From contig BCIO01000003.1 in assembly GCA_001599975.1 (NCBI GenBank), forward strand, positions 3,156,677 through 3,220,676: a stretch of DNA of 64,000 bases, read 5' to 3'. The position numbers were made by a program, and so were the translations under genes. The notes under the pieces are model-generated. The model saw nothing but the letters and a program-made list of their open reading frames with translations, was not told where the DNA came from and searched no databases. Positions 1 through 10,062 of the stretch are shown one piece after another (position 1 is the first letter of the stretch; the number at the start of each line of letters is the position of its first letter). The DNA is from Cystobasidiopsis lactophilus (Eukaryota > Basidiomycota > Agaricostilbomycetes > Agaricostilbales > Chionosphaeraceae).

Positions 1-480
1 AAGGTGCGCCACTGTCTCATGTTCGGTCTCACCATACTCATCGATCGCTCAGCCCCCGCCTCACGATGGCGAAGACGGTGGCGAGCGCGTTGAAATGGAT
101 GGTGGCAAGGCGCAATGCATTTCCACAATTATGACCTGCCTACCTGGCTCTCGGGCGTTGTACTTCAGACACGGGGACGAGCTCATATTCCACGTTATGA
201 CTGTGGCCGATGTGCACCAAGAGCGTCACTAGGGAGCCAACTCCGAGTCCACCGAAGACAGACCTCGATGCGCAAAAAGCACTTTGCCCAGCAACGTTGT
301 GCCTCGACTTTGCTTTGAGGAACCCAGCAAAGTTTTCCCATTATCTCTGGACTCCCAGCGCTGCGTCAAAATTTGTGCTGTTGTCTGGCTGCAGCCGATC
401 CCGACGAGTTCGAAGTTGAACCCAAAGTAGGCGCGTTCTTGCCTTGGACATTAGCCAGGCTGAGATGCGGCGAGCACAGC
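1..480. other. Left-edge stretch with no supported gene
   Basis: Short open frames occur here but none has convincing protein character or a family match. The stretch probably holds the 5' flank of the F-box-like gene at 481. A gene lying to the left of the window could also end in it. An in-frame upstream ATG at 373 would lengthen the F-box protein by 36 residues, but the ATG at 481 directly precedes the F-box-like sequence and is the better start. Confidence 0.4.
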
Positions 481-1776
481 ATGTCGCTGAACGACCTGCC
501 GAATGAATTGCTGGAGAGCATCGGTCGCTGCTTGGACGCGGGGGCTCGAATCTCTCGCGGTGACACTGAATGGAGTTTTAAGCCACCCCGACACGGCCAT
601 ATCCTCTCCGTCAATCGCAAACTCCGCAGAGTGCTTGCGCCGTTGTTGTGGAAGCATCTCCGGGTCTCCATGGCAGATGCGACTGGGCCGACCACTGCCG
701 ACGAGCTGTTCGCCTTCCGACGACTCTTGTCCGCCCTGCGGCGCCCACTTCAGAACGTTAAACAAATGACTCTGCGATTCGTCCAATGTGCGCCTATGGA
801 ACTTGTCAATGCTCTACTTTCTTCGCCGTCTTTCGCCGAGAGGGCTTTCATCGACCTACGTTTCGAGGTGTTCAGCTTGCCCGAAGATGAATGGGATGGA
901 CTTTTTGCAAGCGTAGTGTGGAACAAGAAGTGTCTGACGCATCTGGACATCAGCAACTACCCCTTGCCACCGTCCTTCTCTTTAGCACCATTTCCAGCTT
1001 TGGAGACATTTGATTTCGCGAACAGCGCCGCCGCCGCCGTCGTGCATCATAATAGCATGTATCACACGGGTCACGACGATGAATATTCTTGGTTTGTTGG
1101 AGCCACAGGATTGGAGCTCAGGGCGGCGGTCATTCTGGTGGACGCCGAGCATCCGCTGATGGAACCGCGAGGGCAAGAGTGGTTCAAGAACTTGGTAAAA
1201 GCGCACTCTAACGGGCCAAGATCAATCACCCTCGTCATGAATGACGACGTCGATCACCCCATCGGATGGCACCAGACTCTGGGCGCTCTGCCTCCTACCC
1301 TGACCAAGTTGAAGCTTGAGCTCGATTATTCACTAGGCGATCTCGATACCCTATCGTTCTCCAATATTTCAGGATGGGCTATTGTATCTCATCTCTCGGC
1401 ATTGGAAGAATTGGACGTGCGCTTCTGGGCGACACAAGGGCCCGACATCGATCACACTTCAGCTGCGGCTTCCGACAACGAGCCGATCTTGTCCATCGAT
1501 ACTCTGGCTCTGCCCAATCTGCGCAGGCTTATCTTTCGGCACACAGTCCACCTCTACGGTCTCGGTAGACCAGATGATGCAGGACCTCATGTTTCGCACG
1601 CCTCACGCCTCGCCACTTCTTTCGTGCGCTTACTACAACAGCCACTTCGTCTTCCACTTCTACGAAACTTGTCTTTGTCTTCACACATCTTCCATCCGAA
1701 GAACAAGCTGGAGGAAGAGCAGGAAGTCATCCAGTGGGCAGCGCAAGAGCGAGGGATTGAGCTCGAATGGGAGTGA
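481..1776 (+). CDS. F-box-like / leucine-rich protein
   Basis: Single-exon gene of about 431 residues. The N-terminus (SLNDLPNELLESIGRCLD) has the pattern of a fungal F-box: an LP-x-E-LL core followed about 40 residues later by VNRKLRRVLAPLLWKHLRV. The rest has scattered hydrophobic, leucine-rich segments such as LTHLDIS, LEELDVRF and LPNLRRLIFRH, typical of degenerate leucine-rich repeats in fungal F-box proteins. Known role of the family: Skp1-linked substrate adaptors of SCF ubiquitin ligases. The substrate cannot be inferred. The gene is convergent with the OGT-like gene, leaving 235 bases between them. It is intron-free, unlike nearly all its neighbours. The start at 481 was chosen because the F-box begins immediately after it. 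Confidence 0.6.
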   Translation: MSLNDLPNELLESIGRCLDAGARISRGDTEWSFKPPRHGHILSVNRKLRRVLAPLLWKHLRVSMADATGPTTADELFAFRRLLSALRRPLQNVKQMTLRFVQCAPMELVNALLSSPSFAERAFIDLRFEVFSLPEDEWDGLFASVVWNKKCLTHLDISNYPLPPSFSLAPFPALETFDFANSAAAAVVHHNSMYHTGHDDEYSWFVGATGLELRAAVILVDAEHPLMEPRGQEWFKNLVKAHSNGPRSITLVMNDDVDHPIGWHQTLGALPPTLTKLKLELDYSLGDLDTLSFSNISGWAIVSHLSALEELDVRFWATQGPDIDHTSAAASDNEPILSIDTLALPNLRRLIFRHTVHLYGLGRPDDAGPHVSHASRLATSFVRLLQQPLRLPLLRNLSLSSHIFHPKNKLEEEQEVIQWAAQERGIELEWE

Positions 1777-2011
1777 CCTGCTGGTCAGTTATCGCTTCGT
1801 CCTCAACCTCTCTCATTCAAATTTCGCATTTCGCAGTGAACGGTGGCGTAAAGAGTGCGAACCGACGTGATCGAGGACAACAACATTCTCACTGCAAATC
1901 TCAGGCACTTCAGGTGAGGACGAAAACCCGTCTCATGAGAGCATATCGTTCTTAATCGTGTTAAGACAGCGTGATCAATAAGAGCTGGCTCTCTCGAAGA
2001 AAAGCCCATGC

Positions 2012-5000
2012 CTATGAAGCCGGTCCCGTGCCATTCGCGCCCTTCGCCGCTTGCAGTTGCTCCACATAGATGCACCCCGACTCAAGCCCACCAGCGGCTT
2101 CGTAGTCGGCGGTGTTCTCAAACTCGAGGCCGAGGGCCCAGCGCCGCCACATTTCTTCATAAGCCGCTTCGGCATTCGACACCCACTGCCGCGTGTCGAA
2201 CAGCGCCGACGTGTCGCGAGATAAGAAAAGCTTCTTGCGCAGCTCGTAAAGAGGGCCCGAGCCGTTCTTCTTGGAGTCGTAGCGCAAAGTGGTCGCAAAG
2301 TGGACGGCCCGGTCTTCGTACTCTTGAGCCGAGTTGACAACCATCTGATCACCGAAGCCGGTCGCAAAGGCGATGCTGGCGGCCACACGAGAGCAGAGCT
2401 TGTGGACATGGCGTGGGAAAGTGATGATAGGGGTGCCCGACCAGAGGACGCTGAAAAAGACATGTAAGAAAGCTGCTCCAGAACTCAAAGAAGAGCGCCT
2501 TACTCAGCAGAAGTGGTGTGCCCGCCGACCTGAGAGCCAAAGGAAACACGTTGAGCATGTCATTCGAAGTCTAACGAGAAAGAGCACAAAACGGGACACA
2601 GAAAGCCACATATTGCACTGCTCAAGGGAGCGCACCCTCACCTCTGTAGAATCCAGAAATAGATCAGCAACGCGCCCGCGTGAGATGTGGACTTGTTTCT
2701 GGAAGCAAAGGTTAGCTCAAGAAAGGCAAATGGACAAAGGGCAGGGAGACGAACAGGAGCGACATCGGTGAAGATGATGCGGTCAGCCACCTCTTGCCCT
2801 GCCCATTTGACGGCGGTTCGCTTGAGGTGCTCCTCGCCCGGTGCTGGGAAGCGCAGAAGCCAAAGCACCGAGTTTGGCACTTTGATCAGGATGTTGAGCC
2901 ACAGCCGGAAGACGAAAGGGTCAATCTGCATGAAACTGAGCACATGCGAGCAGTTGGTGATGAGAATCTTACCTTGTACAGCTGGTTGAGGCAGCAGAAG
3001 ATGACCGTGTTGTCGCTAAGTTGGGGGAACAGCTCCCGCCGCATCTGCCACCGCCGCTGCTCGTCGATCTGAAAGGCCGACTCTGAAGTCTCGGCTGTCT
3101 TCTGCGACAAGCTCTCGTCTCGGAAGCCAAAGCGATGGTCGGTGACAAAGTACGTCTGGGGGAAGTACGCCATTTTTTCGGTGTACATCCACTCGTCCAC
3201 AGGCTCTTCGGGGTCGAGTGAGCCGGCAATTTCCGTGCCCGTCGGCGAGCGAGAGGCTACCCGTCTGCGCGCCACTTCGCAGGAGACTGTTCGCGGCGGG
3301 ATGATGGTCTGGTCCGCAATGACCCAGTCCGCCCAGCCCGCCCCGAGCGTACCCGCAAAGCCCATGAGCTGCTGGATCTGGATGGGGCAAGGGCGAGCGG
3401 CAAAAATCTCGTTCTTGGCGCCCTTGGTGTAGCCGTTGAGGTTGATGAGAATGTGAATGCCGTCGGCCAAAATGCGCTGGACGATCTGTGCCACCGCCAA
3501 GGCCGACACGTCGACGAAGTGCTGAGCTTCACGCTCGATTTTATCCCGGTATTCTGACTGGTCAGAGGCCGTCGTGGCGTAACAAAAGATCTCGAACTTG
3601 TCGAGGTTGTGGAAGCCAAAGGCCGACTGCATGAGGTGCGCGAGCGGGTGGTTGTTGAAGTCGGAAGAGACATAGCCGATGCGCAACTTGGGAGAGGGCG
3701 GCGGTGGAGGAGGGTAAACGTTTTGCGGCAGCCAGGGCTGCATGAGGGTTTGGTACGAAATGCGAAGTGCGTTGCGATGCGAGATTAGACGAGTTTGACG
3801 AGTCGTGAGTGGGTATGTGAAAGTGTGGAATGGAAGGACGGTGGGCACAGGGGGCATGGGTAAATTAGGAGGAAGAAGAGGGCGTGCGTAATCAGCCTGG
3901 TCGGCGAGGCTGACGGCGATGGGCGCTTGAGGCGCCTCCGACGCGACAACCCTGCCATAGACCTGGACATACCATCGCCTTTGCACAATGCGGGCGAGGT
4001 ATTCGACCAGTCGAATGAGGAAGCCACCCTCGTTGTGCCAAGCTTTCGGGGCAGTTTGGTACAAATCGAGGCGCTTGCAGAGTTGGGTGACCATCATTTG
4101 ACCAGCTGGGCTAGCAAGGTCGGACCCCAGGGCAGCCTTGACGATGTTGAACCATGCGTCCGTGCCGCCAGACAGGGCGATGATGCCGCGGCCAAAGGTG
4201 CGGCCCTCTTCCAGCTGCCGCTTGACGAGCTCTACCACGTTCTGCATCCACCCTTCTGCGATGCTGTCGGGCTTGGCCAAAAAGATTCCGTTGTTCTGGT
4301 CGACGCCGAAATGGTCGCCCTTCACCAGGCCGCGCCCGCGCCAGTCGCAAACCCCGCTAAGGGCATTGACCAGGCCGCAGACCGCCTCCGGGAAGTTAGG
4401 GTTGATCTGCACGGCTCGCTGGTACCACTTGACGGACTCTTGGACGTGACCCATGTCCTTGATGGCGTTGGCCAGGTTGGCGAGCGCCACGTCAAAGTTG
4501 GGATTGAACTCGACGGCCTTCTCGTACATTTGCACGGCCATCGGCAAGTGGCCCATGTCCTTGAGCAGCGAGCCCAAATTGGTGTAGAGATGCGCGTGCT
4601 TCGGGTCCTTTTCGAGGCCGGCCTTGTAGAACTCCATAGCGAGTGACTGGCCGTTCATCGTTCTGAGCCCTTGCGGAGTGTCGACAACGGTAATTGCAGG
4701 AAGGCCCGATAACAAGATGCCAAGGTTGTTGTAGGTGGAAGGAGATGGGTGGAAAGCGATGGCTAGGTAGTAGAGGGGCAGAACGAGGGCGTGGCTTGGA
4801 GCCAGGCCCATCTCGGCCAGAGACTGGGCCAGGAGCCCTTGAGGTTGTGCGCTAGCGTCGGAGTAGAGTTTGGCCAGAGTGAGCAGGATGGTGGAGGTGA
4901 CCTGGCCGAGATGCTCCTTCGCGACGGCGAGCGTGCGGTTGACCTCGTCGGAATGGCCGTTGATGCCGGTGGCGAATTTGAAGGCGGGCAGGAAGCCGTC

Positions 5001-7345
5001 CGTGGCGTTGAAGACCATTGTAGGCAGCTTCGCGACGTGCTGAGGTGTGATTAAGATCTGCGGGAGCTGGCCACCGTTCAGGTCTTGGAGGAAGCGCAAA
5101 ACGGTGGGCCGGTGGGTGGCGGCGATTTGGAGGTAATCGATCCGTTCCTGTCCGCCAGGTTTGTAGAAGTCGTCGCCGTGCAGGCTACCCAAGAAAGCAT
5201 TGAGGTGGGCCCATTGGGGCGAATTAGGTTGAAAAGAGTGCATGATGAGCATGCCGGCCAAGATGGACGCCACAACCAGGTCGGCAGCGGTGTAAAGCGG
5301 GATCGGCGCCAAACCTAGGCTATGCCTCTTGATCTGCTCGTTCTGAGACGAGAGCACAATCTCCAAGCCCTTCTCGTACTCCCGCCGCGCAGCGACCGGG
5401 TTGTTCATGGCTAGCTGGAGGTTGCCTTTGGCGTAGAAGATGTTCTGCAAGCGGTGCATCAACGTGTAGGGGATGGACTCGGGCAAGGCGTAGGGCGGAG
5501 TCTGCTCTGGAAAAAGCTTGTGCTCAATGAAGGTGCACAGCTCGAGCCCCTCGGCAAACCGCGCGTTCTTCTGGGGGTAGCCATTGGCGGCTGGCTGGGG
5601 CTGCGGGTTGCATAACACTCCCACTGCACTCAATCAAAAGGATTGAGCTCGGTTGGTCTGAGAGAACACCTTGAAAGAACGCACGCAAGTTTTCGACACT
5701 GTCGAAATAGGTCGGCCGCAACTCGATCGCCTTGCGCCACCATTGCTCCGCCTCTTGAAAGTTGCCCAGCGCGCGCATCGAAGTGCCAATGTTGGACATG
5801 GCTTCCACCTGTGTTTTGAACGAGCCATTATGAGGACTCGGGCAGCTCTCAATGGGACGGCACAACTCACATATTCGCTGTCAATCTCCAAGATCCGGTG
5901 GTTCATGGCTATACTGGCTTCAAAGTTGTGGCGCGCGTCCAAAGAAGCTGGCTTGGACTTGGTGCCGCGGGTGTAGTAGACACACGAGAGAAGGAGCAAG
6001 GTCGGGCAGTGGCCCGGGTGGAGCTTGTCGAGCATGTGCAAGAGCGGCAGGAGATCCGTGTCTGAGCCCTTGGTGTACTCGGTGTGGGCGTAGGACATGA
6101 GGTGGTTGCGCGATTCGCTTGATAGACCGGTGCGCTCGGCTTGGCCGACGAGGGCGGTGACGGCGGGCGGGTAGTCCGCATTTAGAGAAGTCGAAGAAGA
6201 AGAAGGGTGCAAGCTTCCGACTGCGGAGTCGATAATGGCTGGCGAAGGTAGAATGGGCGAAGGCTGGGTCTGTGGCGACAACGCCATGGGCACGGGCGCG
6301 GTGCTCTGGAGGGGCACGCCCATGGAAGTCAACGTTTGCCCAGCAGCCTGAGCCATATCTTTGGCCGCCATCACTTGCGCGGTCAAGGCGGCCACCGCGG
6401 ACGCTCGAACCAGGCGGGTTTGGTCGGAGGCCTGGCGGTGCATGGGCGCCGCGGCCGCCTCCTTCTGCAGCAGCTGGTTCAAGGCTTCCCGGTGCAGCTG
6501 TGGGTAGTAGCCTCTTGCATGTGCACTGTTTCGCCAACGGAAATGTCAATCTAAATGCGAAAAAAGCGATGAAAAAGCGAAAGACTCGAAAACAACGCAC
6601 TTTAGCTCCAGCTTGTAGTGCTGCTCATACGCGGAAAGGTCGGGGGCCGTGATGAGGGCCGGGTTGATGCCAGAGAGGGAGTCGTGGCGGGTGCGCTTGT
6701 TGACGGCGGCCTGGGTGGCGAGAGAGACGGCCTGTTTGGCGGACTGGATGACGGTGGCCTCGACCTCGTTCTCCTCCCTCTGCTCGGCCCACTTCTTGAG
6801 CTGCTGGGCCACGTCCCCGAGCTGCTGGTGCTCGGCGCCGACGATGTTCTGCGCCTCGCGGTCGGCCCACTCTTGCATGGAGCCGTAGACGGGCTGGTAC
6901 TGGATGGCGGGCTCTGGCGCAAAGGCATGGATGCCGGTGGTATGGGGCGAGAAGCGGTTGTGCAAAAGGTAAGGTATGGCAGGGTGCTGAATGCTGTGTT
7001 CGGCGTGACCGCAGTTTTAGGCCAGATTGCGTGTAGCAGCGGATGGGCAGGGACGTACGTATGGGGTTGAGGGGACGCGGACCAAGGCTCCTCCGAGGGC
7101 GAGGGCGGGGGCAAGGACATGGCTGGCAGGAAGTGGCCGGCGTGGTCAGAGGCGAGCAGGCTGGTGATCTCGCCAAAGTCGTCCGTCCGGGCCACCTTTG
7201 TCAACAGCTTGGGCGAGAGGGTCAAGATGGACTGCATTTGCACGGCCGTCTGCGTGACCTGGCCGGGCTGGAGCATCAGGTTGCTGGAGTGCTGCAGGCC
7301 CCTTGAGCCCTGGGCGGAGGAAGTGGGCGTCGGGCGTCGAGACAT
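2012..7345 (-). CDS. OGT: O-GlcNAc transferase-like protein (TPR + GT41)
   Basis: Large intron-split gene, about 1,600 residues. A Q- and A-rich N-terminal region is followed by TPR-like helices: a unit near 5.7 kb (GNFQEAEQWWRKAIELRPTY) and a regular run at about 4.7-4.3 kb with repeated Y-x-N-L-G/A and NPNF motifs. The catalytic half has LRIGYVSSDFNNHP, where the His matches the GT41 active-site region, then HLMQS, HILINLNGYTKGAKNE, CCLNQLYK, VHISRGRVADLFLDS, GHTTSADVLWSGTP and SRVAAS. These follow animal OGT closely and in order. Known role: transfer of GlcNAc from UDP-GlcNAc to Ser/Thr of nuclear and cytosolic proteins. The protein is longer than animal OGT (about 1,050) mainly at the N-terminus. 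The GHTT segment sits on a 26-base exon. Acting on the same substrates in this fungus is inferred. Family assignment is firm. Confidence 0.9.
2504..2529 (-). other. 26-base microexon of the OGT-like gene
   Basis: The exon encodes the V-G-G-H-T-T-S-A segment of the UDP-sugar-binding region. It is bounded by an AG upstream on the minus strand (ending at 2530) and by GTAAGG at 2498-2503. Joining it in phase to the next exon restores the family sequence HTTSADVLWSGTP. Confidence 0.75.
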
Positions 7346-8235
7346 GTTGGGCAAGCACAGATCTTCTAAGGTAGTTCGGGCTCTAGTCGAATCAAAAGCG
7401 GACAACGGGGCAACAACAGCAGAGTCTAAGACAGTCCAAAGAGCATTGTGAGAAGCCCAAAGCACGGCCCTGCCTATCGCAAGGAAAATGTTGTTGAGGA
7501 TCAAGCTTGCTTCTGCGCCATGACGACTTTGCGTGAGCGCCCGATTGGCTTGTGGCAATGGCCTCTCGCGTGGGCTTTAGCTGGCCCCAATTGTGCCTCT
7601 TGGACGTTGTCTATGGTCTGCCTAAAGCCCCAGAGCAGCAGCCCGCAATCCCCTCGCAGCTGCCCCTTGCTCGAGCCCAAATCCGCGGTTGCTGCCCTCC
7701 TCGCCAAGTCCGACCTTGCGTTTCATGATCTGCCTGCCTGTCCTACTGCTCCCTCGCCCTCTGTAATGAGACGGCTTGCCTGTGGCAGTTTCCTGTCCAA
7801 GATGTGGACGCCGGAATTAAAGCAGGTCACTGGCATGTGGCGCTTCGCAGGAATTCTGCGCAGGCCAGGCCGTTGGCATGGCTTTGGGGTGCTGCCCCTG
7901 CTGATCAACCTTGGCAGAGAGGTCTTTTGCTCCTGAACAACCACCCAAGGACGGAGCGTTATTGTTGCCTCGTCTGGTTTGCGAGCTGCCGCGCTCCCTT
8001 TGTGCTTTGCGCTCTCAGACACGAACCTCCTCGGCTCTCAAACAGTTCATCGACACACGTCACAAAAGACCTCTTCCTGGTGCTCACACCCCTCGGTCCT
8101 TGTTCGCCTTCCCTTGGACTCCAACAGCCCAGGTTCTAGCGTGGTGCTTTCGCCAAATTGGTGCGTTTGAGTTCCCCCTTATCAACTCAAGCATGACGTT
8201 GATAGACCAGCTTCTTGAATGCACAGATCCTCGAT
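7346..8235. other. 890-base divergent intergenic region
   Basis: The region lies between the OGT-like start (minus) and the small CxxC protein start (plus), so it should hold both promoters. Open frames of up to 162 codons exist on the plus strand, but their composition is not protein-like and no family is recognised. No RNA gene or repeat was seen. Confidence 0.4.
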
Positions 8236-8871
8236 ATGGGCCAAAAGCAATCCAGCGAGGCCCAAGGGGTCATCTGCCAAGGCTGCGACGGCGTCTTGCC
8301 GCCGAACAACTGGCGCTTCATCAAGACCGGCGGGGCCTACTTCTTCTACAACGCGCCCGCGCTCGAGCTCGAGAAGACCCTCATCGTCCAGTACACCCGC
8401 AAGCGAGGGGCGAGGAGCTACGTGTGCGCGAGCTGCTTGGCAGGGACGGATAGGGTGATGGCTCGGACAGCCAACATGCTCGAGTGAGGCGGACTGCTTA
8501 CTCTGTATGCGTTGTTGACCCTACTGACGCTTTTTGTTCCACTTTACAGACAAGAGTACAAGGAGTACATGCGAGGCGGGCCGAAATTTGGCCACTCGCT
8601 CACCAAGTTCAGCTCTCGGGGCGTCATCGCCTTTTCCCTCAAGCCCGGCTCTGGGGCTACCATGGCAGGCAGCAGCAAGGCTTCATCTCAGTACAGCAGT
8701 GGCAGCCACAGCTACTCGTCTCAGTCCTCTCACTTCAGCTCGCCCATCTTAGACCCTTACTCGTCTTCGGGTCCCAGCCGCTACTCAGACGACCAGCCAC
8801 ACCGGGACTCAATCAACGAGCAGCATGTTCTCAATCGGGACTCGATCAACTTTCCACAGCACACTTTCTGA
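8236..8871 (+). CDS. Small CxxC protein with a myristoylation-type N-terminus
   Basis: Two exons (8236-8483 and 8550-8871) joined by a 66-base GTGAGG...ACAG intron give about 189 residues. The protein starts MGQKQSS, which fits the N-myristoylation pattern Met-Gly-x-x-x-Ser. The first half has CQGC near residue 15 and CASC near residue 66, a spacing that could bind one zinc, with an aromatic patch (YFFYN) between. The C-terminal half is low-complexity, rich in Ser, Tyr and His. An in-frame ATG seven codons upstream is possible, but the Gly-2 start is more suggestive. I do not recognise the family. Membrane tethering is an inference from the motif alone. The gene is convergent with eL32. Confidence 0.6.
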
Positions 8872-9132
8872 GCGGGAACTTCAGCGGGCGAGGAGAGAAG
8901 CGCAGGTCGCTCATTGTAACACAAGTCGTCCTTGTAAGGTGTGGGGAAAAGATGAATCGTCCAAGTCGAAAGAGTTGCAAAAAGGGCCAGATGAAAGCAG
9001 TCGATGAGAGAGAAAAATGCCCAACACGCACACCCCGAGGAAAGCCGTCCCTTTTCCCAGCAAAAAACAGACCAGGTCCGGATAGCCTCTCCCCCCAAGA
9101 TGTTGCTGTCCCAAACACTTGTAGCTCCCCTT

Positions 9133-9779
9133 CTATGCTTCTTCCGTCCTGATGCGCCCAGCAGCTCCGGCGTTGGTGACCTTGACGCCGAGCACGCGGC
9201 ACTTCTCGATGATGGAGATGCGCTTGGCGGCGGAGACGTTGTGCGCAATCTCGGCGGCGTAGGCCTTGTTGTGCATGAGGAGGATATCAACTTCTTGGGC
9301 GTTGGAGACGATCTGTGCCACGCCCCACCATCTAAGCTCGAAATTGGGCTGTAAGTGAGCGCAGACTAAACGCACAAATTTCTTGAGGCCGTTGGGCATC
9401 ATGTACTTGGTCTTTTTGTTCGAGCCGTAACCGATTCTGTGCGTGCGTTGGTCAGGGTTGGAAGGCAGGCAAGCGGCCAATAGGCGCCGAAAGCAAAACG
9501 CACTTTGGCATGGCCGTCTGTCCCTTGAACCGCCGACGAACTCTGTTGTCGATACCGGTTGGCTCTGCTCGCTGTCTTAGCATCCCTGCTGCCTGTCAAG
9601 GGACCGGTGGGCGGGGGAACTGACTCCTCCATGACTCTTTGAGGCCAGCATAGCGATCCGACTGATGGCGCCTGATTTGCTCGCTCGCCGGTCAGTATTC
9701 TCGCCCGCCCGTTCCAAAGGGCCACGACGCACTTGAACTTGTTAATGCGCTTCTTCACAATCTTGATTTTGGCAGGCAT
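9133..9779 (-). CDS. RPL32: 60S ribosomal protein eL32
   Basis: Four exons give about 130 residues, the normal length. Exon 1 encodes MPAKIKIVKKRINKFK, exon 2 the HQSDRYAGLKESWR segment, exon 3 GIDNRVRRRFKGQ, and exon 4 IGYGSNKKTKYMMPNGLKKF through VLGVKVTNAGAAGRIRTEEA. All are diagnostic of eL32. Role: structural protein of the large cytosolic ribosomal subunit. The short first exon and first intron close to the ATG are typical of fungal ribosomal protein genes. The tail (RIRTEEA) matches the conserved C-terminus, so the stop at 9133-9135 is secure. Confidence 0.95.
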
Positions 9780-10062
9780 GTTGGGCGAACGCGGAATACA
9801 GGCGCTCGGCTCGAGGCGTGGCCAAAAATTTGCCAGGGCCCCAAATTTTGTGGCGTGTGGTCCTCCTCAGATTTTTCATGGCTCTCGTTTGGTCCGATAT
9901 GCAACTTGCAAGGACTAGAGAGGTCATAAGAATCATCCCCGCCGCCCTTTGGCCGACTTGCCCAAAGGCTTGCCTCCACCCTTCGACTTGGTGGACACCG
10001 ACGACGTCCTGGGAACAGATGTCTCAACGACTTGTTTCCTCGTCAAGTCTCAAAACCAAAGC

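Noticed and set aside
3927-4646. 239-codon plus-strand open frame
   Set aside because: Antisense to the TPR region of the OGT-like gene. The repeated look comes from the TPR repeats on the other strand.
7448-7936. 162-codon plus-strand frame as a gene
   Set aside because: Composition is not protein-like, no domain is visible, and it sits in the divergent promoter region.
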